Source: Bacillota bacterium
GTDB taxonomy: Bacteria; Bacillota; Clostridia; Christensenellales; SZUA-584
Assembly (NCBI GenBank): GCA_023410595.1
Contig: JAEYPO010000036.1
Coordinates: 1-64,000, forward strand
Length of the DNA: 64,000 nt
Direction: 5' to 3'
The position numbers were made by a program, and so were the translations under genes. Under the pieces are notes generated by a model. That model saw only the letters and a list, made by a program, of their open reading frames with translations, searched no databases and was not told the origin of the DNA. Of this stretch, positions 10,170-19,880 are shown in pieces (within the stretch, counting starts at the first letter, position 1; each line of letters opens with the position of its first letter).

Positions 10170-10208
10170 AATCCGAACCTTTTCCTGATCGGGGAAGGGT
10201 TCGGATTT
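10170..10208 (+). terminator. Rho-independent terminator of the original tRNA-Pro gene
   Basis: The arm AATCCGAACC pairs with GGTTCGGATT around a partly paired middle, followed by a T-rich run. It stands ten bases after the tRNA CCA end, so it is probably the native terminator of the tRNA gene, displaced together with the 3' half. Confidence 0.7.
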
Positions 10209-10260
10209 ATTGTTTATTTCGGCACCTTCTTTAAATCATCAAATACGAGGAGGTAATGAA

Positions 10261-10566
10261 ATGAACAAAATTAGAGTTAACACATCAAAAATCGGACGTT
10301 ATGGGAGGATGAGGCTTGAATTTGTCAAACTGGAGCGGCAGGAGCTTTATACCCAACTACTCTTCTCGGCTGGTCTTGAAGATTATCTAATTAAAATTAA
10401 CAATTGCGCCAAAGAACGAATACGGGAATTAACCCAACAAATCGCATATAAACAAAATGTCAATGAAGAACTGAAGGCACGAGACCAAATGGCTTGGGTC
10501 GGCGCAATGAATGCTATCAAATCACAGGCGGAGGAGATTGCCTTAAAGGAGATCATTTACTTGTAG
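10261..10566 (+). CDS. tnpV: TnpV-like transposon-encoded protein
   Basis: 101 residues with AGGAGG eight bases before ATG 10261. It matches the small TnpV family carried by clostridial transposons: IGRYGRMR near the start, then the YTQLLFSAGLEDYL helix, and the signature DQMAWVGAMNAIKSQAEEI near the end. Length is normal for the family. The biochemical role is not established; members usually sit next to serine recombinases or other transposon genes. Here no transposase is adjacent, so it may be a leftover. A hairpin terminator follows at 10628. Confidence 0.8.
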   Translation: MNKIRVNTSKIGRYGRMRLEFVKLERQELYTQLLFSAGLEDYLIKINNCAKERIRELTQQIAYKQNVNEELKARDQMAWVGAMNAIKSQAEEIALKEIIYL

Positions 10567-10627
10567 CGGTTAACAAGCAGATTCTTAAATCTTAGAATTG
10601 AATTTTGGGGAGATCCAGCAAATCTAT

Positions 10628-10659
10628 AAGAGCATGAGTAACTCTGCTCTTTTCTTTTT
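10628..10659. terminator. Terminator between convergent genes
   Basis: AAGAGCA and TGCTCTT pair around a ten-base loop (10628-10651), followed by TTCTTTTTA on the + strand. It ends the tnpV transcript and abuts the end of the convergent membrane-protein gene. Confidence 0.6.
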
Positions 10660-11278
10660 ATAATACTTTGTCTTCACTGTCACTATATTTTTTGGTAAAT
10701 TCAATATAGTAAAAATCGATTCTTTTTTTGCTTTTTTTAAAGATTGCACAATTGTTTTTGCCTTTACAAGTACGGCATCCATATAACTTTGATACATTCT
10801 GCTTGTTTGATGATTTGTAGACCGGTTTCGCAGACAAGTTATTAATTATCCCAACATTCTGTGCTTTTTTAAGTCTTTTCAAGATACTTTCATGTGAGAT
10901 TGTGACATACTCTCCATCTGGCAAATCGACCATGACTGTTCTTGCGTCACTCGCTAAACTCCTTCTTTTTTCGGGGCAACGACGACGCTTATCTTTTGGG
11001 GATGGATAGATATGAATAAAAATGTGATCCTTATACCGCATTAATATTGTACTTTGATTTACACGCTTTGATAGTTTATCATTATTGAAAAGCCATACAA
11101 TTAGTATGGTGGCAAATACCACCATCAGTATTAGTGTTAATCGTACAACAGCCGACCACTTGAAAATCTCAGTAGCCAATAGGAACAAGATTAATAACAG
11201 TAAATCCAGACATAGCAACCTAAAGTAAGTCGAAGTTTTCCATGAATATTTAATTTTAGTGATGAAATTATAAATCAT
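10658..11278 (-). CDS. Hypothetical two-TM membrane protein
   Basis: 206 residues, SD GAGAGGT before the ATG at 11278. Two hydrophobic helices lie near the N-terminus (about residues 20-38 and 43-63), followed by a basic soluble region. That region contains KDKRRRCPEKRR, a short beta-like stretch (VMVDLPDGEYVTIS) and a Cys pair CRTCKGKNNC near residue 170 that could bind metal. No family recognised. It is transcribed convergently to tnpV and divergently from 11471, inside AT-rich accessory DNA. Confidence 0.65.
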   Translation of the reverse strand: MIYNFITKIKYSWKTSTYFRLLCLDLLLLILFLLATEIFKWSAVVRLTLILMVVFATILIVWLFNNDKLSKRVNQSTILMRYKDHIFIHIYPSPKDKRRRCPEKRRSLASDARTVMVDLPDGEYVTISHESILKRLKKAQNVGIINNLSAKPVYKSSNKQNVSKLYGCRTCKGKNNCAIFKKSKKRIDFYYIEFTKKYSDSEDKVL

Positions 11279-11470
11279 ATTTTATTACCTCTCGAGTTAA
11301 TATACAACCCTTATGTTTAAATTAAACAAATAACAAGCAAGTAGGACTTACCATGTTAATAGCTTAATTGTTGTTTTTTGGTACAAATGATGAGATAATT
11401 AATTAACATATAACTTACTTAACAAGTACAATTCTTTTTAAATCCCAAAAGTGCAAAGGAGGTGAAACGT

Positions 11471-11797
11471 ATGACGAAATATTCAGATGATGATATTCGA
11501 GAAATGAAAAAGATCACCCTTCAGATTGCAGGACAATATCTTGGAATTGCACCTTTGGCAGTAGCCCTGGGTATGCGTAATGATCTACTTCCCATCGGAT
11601 TTGCTTTTCATAATGAAGACTCTTACCGGGACAGTTGGTCATATACCATTGTACCAGAACGACTCATTGCTTATAATCATGGAAAAATCAATGAAGTGCA
11701 AGTTGAAAATATTGAAAAGAACCTTAACACGATAATCAAACAATTCGAAGAAATGAAACGTGATCTGGTTTTTCTATTAAGCGAAAAAGAGGAATAG
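11471..11797 (+). CDS. Small conserved mobile-element protein (hypothetical)
   Basis: 108 residues. ATG 11471 is preferred over the GTG nine bases upstream because the AAAGGAGG run at about 11455-11462 is properly spaced for it. The sequence begins with a helix (DDIREMKKITLQIAGQYLG) and continues with ALGMRNDLLPIGFAFHNED and a PERLIAYNHGKINEV motif. Proteins of this look, in which an HTH-like first half decides whether a locus is used, are common in clostridial integrative elements, but this similarity is from memory only. The C-terminus is a likely coiled coil. No function is assigned. Confidence 0.6.
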   Translation: MTKYSDDDIREMKKITLQIAGQYLGIAPLAVALGMRNDLLPIGFAFHNEDSYRDSWSYTIVPERLIAYNHGKINEVQVENIEKNLNTIIKQFEEMKRDLVFLLSEKEE

Positions 11798-11994
11798 GAG
11801 GGATAAAACAATTAGATGCCATTATTGGGGGCGTCGGGAACGAATATACCCCTAAAGAAATACCGCCAAACACTCTAGAAGAACAATCAAAGTCTACCAA
11901 TACTGAATATACTCTGATGATGAATGGATATAAATCCAAGGCAATGGAGTCTATATGTGAAAATAACCAAAATATCGGAGAGGAGGGAGTAATA

Positions 11995-13659
11995 ATGCTG
12001 GAAGAGCCTCAAATACAAATGACACGCAAGCAAATTTACGATGAGATTTGGGAGATATCCGTTGCTGGTTTAGCAAAAAAATATGGCATCCAATACACAT
12101 GGCTTTTAAGACAAGTTAAAGAAGCAAATATTCCTATACCTCCATCCGGATATTGGGCCAAACTGAATCATGGAAAGCTTGTTACTAAACCAGAATTGCC
12201 AGAACCACTCAGCGCTATTATAACTATTTCAAAAGCAATGCCCACTTCTTATAAAACTTGCGCTGCTGGAGAACCATCCATAAAGAAAGAGCAAGCTTTT
12301 GAACATGAATCAAAAACTGATTTGGCAACTAATATTGCTATATCAAGCGTCATTAAGTCGACGGTTCAAGATTCAGATTCGGATCCATCCATAAGTAAGT
12401 TAGCTGCTAATGAACAACAAAGCATATTGGAAACAAGCAATCAATGTGGAAAAACCTATAATATATATGACCGTGAAACACTCTATAAAGAAGTATGGGA
12501 GCAGCCTGTAACCGAGGTAGCCAAACGATATAGAGTCTCAGACGTCGCAATTCATAAGGTATGTAAATCCCTTGATATTCCTACCCCACCCCTTGGTTAT
12601 TGGGCAAAATTACGTGCAGGAAAGCCAGTGGCTATTGTTCCATTACCGGATAGCGGCAGAACAGAAACTAAAGCTGGACTGCGAACGGAAATGAAGAATG
12701 GACCGGAATTAGAAAGAGAAGTGCTTACTTTTTTAAGTCAGGAAGAAAGAGACATCATTCTCTCGATATCTCGCCAAATCATAATGCCTGACGAAAATGC
12801 GAAAATGCATCCTAAAATCATTGCTCATAGAAAGAGTGTTAGCGAATGGAAAAAGCTTCACAAGGAGAAAATCGGGAGGAGTTGGAATGCACGTAAGGTA
12901 GATTCGCCGCCTTTTCTTGCCGAAACAGTATCTGAAGCATCTTTGCCTCGAGTTTGTCACATCCTTGATGCCTTTATAAAGGCAATGGAACCTCTTGGCT
13001 GTTCACTAACAAAAGACTTAAGGTTTATAGTCAACAATGAGACTGTGCCTATTTCAGTTACTGAATCTAAAGACGAGATTAAACATGTTCTTACAAAAGA
13101 AGAAAATATGCAATTGCTAAAGTATGAAGAAGAAAGGCGCCGATATCCATCTGCTTATAAGCCCAATATACGAAAATATGACCATCCGTATAATGGTCGT
13201 ATCAGTCTTTCTGTAAATAGCAACAGGGGTTTTCGTGATTGTAAATCTTACGTAATTGAAGACAAACTTGGCGATATCCTTATAGATTTGTATGAAGCAG
13301 CCGATGTAATCCGCAGACAACGGGAATCACGGGAAGAAGCCGAAAGAAAGCGTATAGAAGAAGAACATTTACGCGAAGAAAAAAGGAAACGATACAACAA
13401 AGAAGTTGAGCGTACAGTTGAACTAACCAATCTTGCCGAGGATTATGATACCTCTTGCAAAATAAGGCGTTATATTAATGCAGTCGCTTCATCAGATGAA
13501 TCTGATGAAAACGCTCTAGCTTGGATCGAATGGGCAAAGAATAAAGCCGATTGGTATGATCCTATTATCGCCAGAGAAGATGAGTTTTTGGGGAAACGCG
13601 AACATACAAAGGACAAAGAACAAAAGGTGTTAAAAAGACCTAGTTGGTGGGAATTATAA
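11995..13659 (+). CDS. Tandem GYWAKL-domain protein (putative HTH DNA-binding)
   Basis: 554 residues from ATG 11995, chosen because AGGAGGG stands eight bases upstream; an in-frame ATG at 11917 lacks a good SD. Two copies of a helix-turn-helix-like module are visible, about residues 10-68 and 162-220. Both have the pattern (K/T)-x-(L/I)-Y-x-E-(I/V)-W followed by (V)AK(K/R)Y and P-x-P-P-x-GYWAKL. A helical region follows, then a charged coiled coil (about 440-500, RRQRESREEAERKRIEEE) and a Trp-rich end. The frame is also open upstream to 11797, suggesting a possible longer ancestral N-terminus. Role unknown; DNA binding is inferred from the HTH look. Confidence 0.7.
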   Translation: MLEEPQIQMTRKQIYDEIWEISVAGLAKKYGIQYTWLLRQVKEANIPIPPSGYWAKLNHGKLVTKPELPEPLSAIITISKAMPTSYKTCAAGEPSIKKEQAFEHESKTDLATNIAISSVIKSTVQDSDSDPSISKLAANEQQSILETSNQCGKTYNIYDRETLYKEVWEQPVTEVAKRYRVSDVAIHKVCKSLDIPTPPLGYWAKLRAGKPVAIVPLPDSGRTETKAGLRTEMKNGPELEREVLTFLSQEERDIILSISRQIIMPDENAKMHPKIIAHRKSVSEWKKLHKEKIGRSWNARKVDSPPFLAETVSEASLPRVCHILDAFIKAMEPLGCSLTKDLRFIVNNETVPISVTESKDEIKHVLTKEENMQLLKYEEERRRYPSAYKPNIRKYDHPYNGRISLSVNSNRGFRDCKSYVIEDKLGDILIDLYEAADVIRRQRESREEAERKRIEEEHLREEKRKRYNKEVERTVELTNLAEDYDTSCKIRRYINAVASSDESDENALAWIEWAKNKADWYDPIIAREDEFLGKREHTKDKEQKVLKRPSWWEL

Positions 13660-13701
13660 GGATTATTTTATACTCGGGACCTTTATGTGGCGCTACCACT
13701 A

Positions 13702-14585
13702 TTATTGATTATGGAGAGCCAACATTAGTCTGACACGTTCTTTTGTGGTCCCCATTTCTTCATAAAAATACTCAATCGCATCAATAAGCGCAGCGGGAAC
13801 ATTTCCTTTAGCAAGTTCATTAAAATATATCTCAACCTCATTCAGGTCTAAATCTAACGCGGGAGTCTCATATAGATATTTCATAATTTCTTCTTCGCTC
13901 TTATGATTTAGCAAATATACAAGGAATTCAGATAAAGCTATTTTTTCATTTATTATCAAGTCATAAAATGAATCATCTTTATAGTCACCTAAAAAGAGCT
14001 TATAGGCCGATTTGTCGTATCGTTTTTCATGAGCGAATACACCTAATTTATATGCTTGGTCTTCGATTTGCCTATAGTACATTCGAGAGATTGAACCGAC
14101 TATCTTGAAGAAAAAACGCTTGATTTTATCATCATTTATTGTGTCCCACATAAACCCGCCAGCAGTAATGTGCCTCCCCGTTCTTTCCGATAGAAAGGCC
14201 ACAAGCAAATCACGTTCCTTTTGATAACTACCTGACAGAATATATCTATCATATCGGCATGATTTATAGAAAGTAGACAGCATCTGCAAGAATGCATTTT
14301 GGTTTGAATTAAACGACATACAAACCGCTGTAGAAATTCTTCTATGCAGTTCTATGTGATTATGCGATATAATACTTTTTTCAAAAGCTTTAATTTCTTC
14401 AGGAGTTGAAGTACTCGATACTCCTAAAATAATACAACAAGGATTTTTTGCAATCTTTCAATCCCTACTGATAAATCATAAAGAATATGAAAGATATCGC
14501 ATTCTTCACGGAAACATGTTAATGTATCGAATTCTTTTATTGCTCGGTAGATAAATGTACCGGCAATATCAAGTTCCCGCCCCAT
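13702..14585 (-). pseudogene. Conserved hypothetical protein broken by one frameshift
   Basis: The intact-looking part is 205 residues (13702-14319), but the same frame continues upstream of that ATG (GVSSTSTPEEIKAFEKSI, then HNHIELHRRIST). In the neighbouring frame, from ATG 14585, a matching N-terminus reads MGRELDIAGTFIYRAIKEF through SVGIERLQKI. The two parts meet at a run of six A (minus strand; T run at about 14443-14448). A one-base slip there would restore a single protein of about 294 residues. I recall clostridial proteins with the order IAGTFIY, SVGIERL, HNH, FYKSCRYDRY, which supports this. It could be a real disruption or a sequencing error. Function unknown. Confidence 0.65.
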
Positions 14586-14789
14586 ATTGAAGTTTTGTAG
14601 AAATAAGTATTACTCATTTTTTATCCGATATATTAGCATTATGAATTTATACTTTTCATTTTATTATATCATATATGGTTTTTTAAAAAGCAGTTTTTTA
14701 CGCCTAACCCCCTGTATATATTTAGAGCTGTTATTATCTATTTTATAGATATATAATAAAAAAAACAGTTTTTAGGATGTGATGAGAAC

Positions 14790-15068
14790 GTGAGCGAAAT
14801 TGATTGGGGCCATTTTGACATTGTTCTTGATGAATATCTTAAAATCCATAACATAAGTAAGAATAAAATAGCTTCAGCAGCCAATTTGCAGAGATCGCAG
14901 CTTATTTCATACTGCAAAAACCAAGTACAGCGACCAGACCTCGGTGTGCTTGCTCGAATTTGTTGTGTACTTAATTGTGAGATAAGCGATATAATCAAAT
15001 ATTGCGCCCCTGTCGGTGAGCATCCCATTGTTGTAAAAAACCACCTAAGAGAGGTGCATCATGAGTAA
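14790..15068 (+). CDS. XRE/Cro-type HTH regulator heading the restriction operon
   Basis: 92 residues from GTG 14790 (AGGATG upstream). Residues about 10-68 form a compact helix-turn-helix of the YozG/HTH_26 kind (ISKNKIASAANLQRSQLIS, then LGVLARICCVLNCEISDII). It overlaps the first hsdM by eight bases, so it is translationally coupled to it. Such small regulators in front of restriction-modification genes commonly act as controller proteins that delay the nuclease until methylation is established; that is inferred here from position only. Confidence 0.8.
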   Translation: MSEIDWGHFDIVLDEYLKIHNISKNKIASAANLQRSQLISYCKNQVQRPDLGVLARICCVLNCEISDIIKYCAPVGEHPIVVKNHLREVHHE

Positions 15069-16575
15069 GCAAATCAGTTTTGTCAGCAATGACGATACCC
15101 AAAAGCTATTTAATTATATCTATCAAGGGTGTAATATACTTAGGGGCCCAATCTATCCAGAGGAATATAAAACATATATCTTTCCATTACTATTTTATAA
15201 GCGCTTGTGTGATGAATATTCTAGGGAGCTAAATGAAGCTTTAATGGATTCTAATGGAGATTTGCAATATGCGCTTTTCCCTGAGAATCACAGATTTCAA
15301 ATTCCTGAAGGAAGCCATTGGGACGATGTTAGGTCTAAAACAGAAAACATTGGCTTTGCAATACAAAATGCCTTTAGGCAGATTGAAAAAGCAAATCCTC
15401 GCAATCTATTCACCATATTCAACGATTTCGACGATGCAAAATGGTCTAATAAAGATCGTTTATCAGATGAGAGATTAAAAGATTTATTGGAACACTTTTC
15501 AGCTCTAAATCTTGATGACGCACATTGCACGAATGATGTACTTGGACATGCTTACGAATACCTCATTAAGAAATTTGCCGATATAACAAATAAAAAAGCT
15601 GGCGAGTTTTATACACCTCGTCCAATTGTAAAACTGCTGGTTCGCATTATAGACCCCAAACCCGGCGAGACGGTGTACGACCCTGCCTGTGGAACCGGCG
15701 GCATGTTAATTGAGGCTCGTAATCATATTAATGACGATTTCGCTTGTCTTAGAAGAATTTTTGGACAAGAAAAAAATCTGACAACCTCCGCTATCGCACG
15801 TATGAACTTATATTTGCATGGTGCGGAAGACTTCAGCATTTTTCGTGGAGATACATTACGCAAACCTGCATTTATTACAAAAGATAAACTACGAACATTT
15901 GATTGTGTGATTTCAAATCCTCCGTTTTCTTTGAAAAATTGGGGCGATGATATTTGGGAGAATGACCAATATGGACGTAATTTTTTAGGTATCCCTCCAA
16001 CAGCTTCCGGAGATTTTGCATGGATAGAACATATGATAAAGTCTCTTAAACCAAGGACAGGGCGTATTGCTGTTGTACTTCCTCAAGGCGTGTTATTCCG
16101 TGCTGCAAAAGAAGAAATGATACGAAGGCAACTTCTTGATCTTGATATTCTTGATACAATCATTGGTTTGGGACCAAACTTATTTTACGGAGCAGGTCTT
16201 TCCGCCTGCATTATGATTCTGCGCTCATATAAGACGTTGAATAAAAGGAATAAGGTGTTGTTTGTCGATGCTTCCTCGATTTATAAAAAAGGACGTGCCC
16301 AAAACGAACTGTTGGATGAACATGTAGATCGTATTTATGATTTGGTCATAGAATGCAAAGATGTCGATGGACTGGCTCGTTTAGTCACTATGGAAGAAAT
16401 ACTGTCCAATGACTGCAACCTTAATATTCCCCGTTACTTGGAGCCGATCTATGAAGAAACCGAGATCACATTGAATGAGGCCCTTAATAACTTAAAAGAG
16501 AGTATGGAGGCTGCATATTCTGCGGAAATTGAACTGAAAAATCTCATGATTAAGGAGGGGTTGCTCAATGGCTGA
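15061..16575 (+). CDS. hsdM: Type I restriction-modification methylase subunit HsdM (copy 1)
   Basis: 504 residues. An HsdM_N helical domain (about 10-160) precedes an N6-adenine methylase domain with SAM-binding motif I DPACGTGGML at residue 207 and catalytic motif IV NPPF at residue 286. Both are intact, and length is normal. It would form the M2S trimer with HsdS and methylate adenine in the bipartite target. It overlaps the HTH gene before it and the second hsdM after it (ATG 16568 inside its end), so all are one operon. Confidence 0.93.
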   Translation: MSKQISFVSNDDTQKLFNYIYQGCNILRGPIYPEEYKTYIFPLLFYKRLCDEYSRELNEALMDSNGDLQYALFPENHRFQIPEGSHWDDVRSKTENIGFAIQNAFRQIEKANPRNLFTIFNDFDDAKWSNKDRLSDERLKDLLEHFSALNLDDAHCTNDVLGHAYEYLIKKFADITNKKAGEFYTPRPIVKLLVRIIDPKPGETVYDPACGTGGMLIEARNHINDDFACLRRIFGQEKNLTTSAIARMNLYLHGAEDFSIFRGDTLRKPAFITKDKLRTFDCVISNPPFSLKNWGDDIWENDQYGRNFLGIPPTASGDFAWIEHMIKSLKPRTGRIAVVLPQGVLFRAAKEEMIRRQLLDLDILDTIIGLGPNLFYGAGLSACIMILRSYKTLNKRNKVLFVDASSIYKKGRAQNELLDEHVDRIYDLVIECKDVDGLARLVTMEEILSNDCNLNIPRYLEPIYEETEITLNEALNNLKESMEAAYSAEIELKNLMIKEGLLNG

Positions 16576-18754
16576 TCGGATATCACAGCAAGAACTCGAG
16601 TCCTACCTTTGGGGTTCAGCTACCCTCTTGAGAGGAAATATTGACGCAGGAGACTATAAGCAATACATATTCCCACTGCTTTTTTACAAAAGAATTTGCG
16701 ACGTTTATAACGAGGAATATACAGAGGCTTTGGAAGAATCCGCAGGTAACCAAGAATATGCGCAAAATGAGGACAACCATCGTTTTCAGGTTCCTAAAGA
16801 TGCGCATTGGGCAGTTACCCGTGAAAAAACTAATAATATCGGCAAAGCATTACAGCTTGCGTTTCGCGCAATTGAAAAGGCCAACCTAGAAAAACTGCAC
16901 GGCGTCTTTGGGGATGCTCCCTGGACAAATAAGAATCGCTTACCGGACGAGCTTTTGAAAGAGCTAATTGAGCATTTTAGCTCAAAAACGCTATCTATTG
17001 CTAACTGCCCTGAAGATGAACTTGGCATTGGCTATGAATACCTTATAAAAAAATTTGCTGACGATTCTGGCCATACGGCACAAGAATTCTACACAAACCG
17101 AACCGTGGTTCATCTAATGACAGAGATGCTTGACCCACTGCCGGGAGAGTCAATATATGATCCAACCTGCGGCTCTGCCGGGATGCTTATTTCCGCAATC
17201 GCTCACCTGAAAGACAATAATAAGGAATGGCGCAATGTCAAGCTCTACGGGCAGGAGCTGAATCACTTGACTTCTGCTATCGGACGGATGAATGTATTTT
17301 TGCATGGTGTTGAGGATTTTCAGATCTTTAAAGGAGACACATTGACAAATCCTGCTTTTCTTGATAAATCCGGAAAACTAATGCGCTTTGACATGGTTCT
17401 TGCAAATCCACCGTACTCAATTAAACAATGGAACCGTGATGCTTTTTCCGCCGACCCATACGGACGAAACTTTTTAGGAACACCTCCGCAGGGACGCGCA
17501 GATTATGCTTTTTTACAGCACATTATCATGAGTCTTAACAAGAATACCGGGCGATGTGCGATCCTATTTCCACATGGCGTTTTATTCCGAAATGAAGAAA
17601 CTGATATGCGTAAAAAGCTTGTTGATCTGGACGTGGTTGAGTGTATTCTGGGGCTCGGAAAGAATCTTTTTTACAACAGTCCAATGGAAGCATGCATTAT
17701 GATTTGTAGAATAAATAAACCTAACAATCGAAAAAACAAAGTGTTGTTTATTAACGCTGTGCATGAAGTAACACGGGAACGTGCACAGAGCTTTTTAGAG
17801 CCGGAGCATATACAGAAAATTGCTGGAGTCTATCATTCGTTTGAAACGATTGACGGTTTTTCTTGTGTTGTGACAAAGGAAGTAATACAAAGCAACGATA
17901 GCTCGTTATCTATTCCGCTTTATGTTAACACTGGAGAATCCATCGACAGCATTGCCGCTGAGGTTGCATTAGAAGAAAGCATCGATACGTGGCAGCAAAG
18001 CGCTCATTCTCTTAGGAGTAGATTAGACAATTTGCTTGATATGTTCTCCAATACTCCACCTGACGGTCCCGGAGACGATCCAGATTCATATGACGAGAGC
18101 GTTGAAAGTAAAGAAGAACAAAATGAATCACTAAAGAATCAAGGCCCACCTCCTGCGTATCTTCGTTCTCTTTTGGCAGCTGAGATCGTTTATCAAAATT
18201 ATCAGGAAGCCCGTTTTGGTTCTGTTAAACTTGAGAAGCTTATATATCTCTGTGATGCGCACTTCGGGTTGGGAGAAATGATTGACCAGCATTATTTACG
18301 ACAGGCGGCAGGACCCTATGATCCCAAGGGAATGCGTTCTATTCGTGATAATCTGCTTCGTCATAAGTGGTTTGCCGTAAAAAAAGTGGATAATCGTGCT
18401 ACAAAATATTTGCCGATGGAAAAATGCGGCGAGCACCACGAAGCGTATATACGATACTTTAATCGGCAATTACAGCAGATTCAAACGCTTCTTGACTGCA
18501 TGAAAGGTTGGAAGACGCAGCAGTGCGAAATTATTGCTACACTCTATTCCGCTTGGGCGGATTTTCTGGCGGAAGGAATCGAACCCCGCGATGAGCAAAT
18601 CGTTAATGAAGTGCTCGTCAACTGGAATGAGAGCAAGCTAAAAATACCTGTTGAAAAGTGGCGAGATGGCTTAGAATGGATGAAACAAAATGGCCTCTAT
18701 CCTCATGGTAGTTTTGGGAAAGGGGTGTTATCTTATGAATCAATCTGTTTATAA
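16568..18754 (+). CDS. hsdM: Second type I methylase subunit with C-terminal extension
   Basis: 728 residues, about 200 longer than a usual HsdM. The N-terminal 480 residues repeat the HsdM layout: motif I DPTCGSAGML at about 196 and motif IV NPPY at about 280. A Pro/Glu/Asp-rich linker follows. Then comes a C-terminal domain from about 535 (KLEKLIYLCDAHFG and QAAGPYDPKG) that recalls the Panacea/SocA-like domain fused to some type I subunits. Two tandem hsdM genes sharing one hsdS are unusual and would allow an asymmetric M1-M2-S enzyme. It overlaps hsdM copy 1 by eight bases and hsdS by 20. Confidence 0.88.
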   Translation: MADRISQQELESYLWGSATLLRGNIDAGDYKQYIFPLLFYKRICDVYNEEYTEALEESAGNQEYAQNEDNHRFQVPKDAHWAVTREKTNNIGKALQLAFRAIEKANLEKLHGVFGDAPWTNKNRLPDELLKELIEHFSSKTLSIANCPEDELGIGYEYLIKKFADDSGHTAQEFYTNRTVVHLMTEMLDPLPGESIYDPTCGSAGMLISAIAHLKDNNKEWRNVKLYGQELNHLTSAIGRMNVFLHGVEDFQIFKGDTLTNPAFLDKSGKLMRFDMVLANPPYSIKQWNRDAFSADPYGRNFLGTPPQGRADYAFLQHIIMSLNKNTGRCAILFPHGVLFRNEETDMRKKLVDLDVVECILGLGKNLFYNSPMEACIMICRINKPNNRKNKVLFINAVHEVTRERAQSFLEPEHIQKIAGVYHSFETIDGFSCVVTKEVIQSNDSSLSIPLYVNTGESIDSIAAEVALEESIDTWQQSAHSLRSRLDNLLDMFSNTPPDGPGDDPDSYDESVESKEEQNESLKNQGPPPAYLRSLLAAEIVYQNYQEARFGSVKLEKLIYLCDAHFGLGEMIDQHYLRQAAGPYDPKGMRSIRDNLLRHKWFAVKKVDNRATKYLPMEKCGEHHEAYIRYFNRQLQQIQTLLDCMKGWKTQQCEIIATLYSAWADFLAEGIEPRDEQIVNEVLVNWNESKLKIPVEKWRDGLEWMKQNGLYPHGSFGKGVLSYESICL

Positions 18755-19880
18755 CGAATATCGGTTTGAAGATATAGCGATAAACGTTGTTGAGAGGACT
18801 ATGCCAGAACCAAAGGACAAAGAGACATACATTGGTTTAGAACATATGGATAATGGTTCTCTTCATATTTCAAGATGGGGCAGTGAAACCAACCTAATTG
18901 GTGAAAAGCTAAAAATAAAAAAAGGTGATGTGTTGTTCGCAAGAAGAAACGCATATTTGAAACGTGTCGCAATTGCCCCATTTGATGGATTATTTTCAGC
19001 ACATGGTATGGTTTTACGCCCAAAAGTAGAGATCATTCTACCCGAATTCTTTCCGTTTTTCTTATTCTCGGAATATTTCCTTAATCGCGCTATAAAAATT
19101 TCTGTTGGCTCACTATCGCCTACAGTGAATTGGAAAACGCTAAAGCAGGAATTATTTATAATACCTCCCCTCAGCGAGCAGAAGAAAATCGCAGAATTGC
19201 TTTGGGCAACAGATAATGTTCTTCAGCAAAGAATTAATACTCTGTCTTGTTTATATCGGATAAAAGAAATTATCGCGAGTGATTTTATAAAAGAACTAAC
19301 ATCGGGAAAGGACGAAGTTTATTTGGGTGATTTGATCAATTACGCCAGTGGTCAAGTTGATCCTAAAAAAGATCCATATTGTAAAATGCCACTGGTCGCA
19401 CCGAATCATATTGAAAGCAATACGGGCAAAATACTAAAAATTGAAACAGCAGAAGAACAACACGCAATAAGCGGTAAATATCTTTTCAGAAAAGGAAATA
19501 TCGTTTACTCAAAAATACGTCCTTCTTTGAATAAAGTTATCATAGCTAATTTTGATGGACTTTGCAGTGCAGATATGTATCCTATAACACCAAAGAACGA
19601 TAAGGTAAGCTTACATTTTATATATTATTTACTGACGTCAAGGCTATTTGTTGATTATGCGACAAGAGAATCCGTGAGGACAAGTATCCCAAAACTTAAT
19701 CGCACAGCGATGTCAAAGTTTAAGTTTTCGTATATGCAACCGGCAAAGCAAGCTGAATTTGTGGATACATTGAGCACAATTGAAGAAACGATTGATTCCA
19801 ATTTAATAAATATTGAAGAAACAACGAATCTGTTGTCGCAGCTAATAAACAGGGCTATAGGAGGTGCCTCAGATGTTTGA
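18735..19880 (+). CDS. hsdS: Type I restriction specificity subunit HsdS
   Basis: 381 residues. ATG 18735 (AAAGGGG upstream) is preferred to an earlier in-frame ATG at 18690. Two target-recognition domains are visible, each ending in a conserved helix. The first runs from YIGLEHMDNGSLHI to IIPPLSEQKKIAELL (about 20-160) and the second from VYLGDLINYASGQVD to the end. It sets the DNA sequence read by the methylase and nuclease. It overlaps hsdM copy 2, and hsdR starts within its last eight bases. Confidence 0.92.
   Translation: MNQSVYNEYRFEDIAINVVERTMPEPKDKETYIGLEHMDNGSLHISRWGSETNLIGEKLKIKKGDVLFARRNAYLKRVAIAPFDGLFSAHGMVLRPKVEIILPEFFPFFLFSEYFLNRAIKISVGSLSPTVNWKTLKQELFIIPPLSEQKKIAELLWATDNVLQQRINTLSCLYRIKEIIASDFIKELTSGKDEVYLGDLINYASGQVDPKKDPYCKMPLVAPNHIESNTGKILKIETAEEQHAISGKYLFRKGNIVYSKIRPSLNKVIIANFDGLCSADMYPITPKNDKVSLHFIYYLLTSRLFVDYATRESVRTSIPKLNRTAMSKFKFSYMQPAKQAEFVDTLSTIEETIDSNLINIEETTNLLSQLINRAIGGASDV

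Noticed and set aside
10210..10260. An earlier TnpV start at 10210.
   Set aside because: It would begin in the tail of the tRNA terminator; ATG 10261 has a near-perfect ribosome site.
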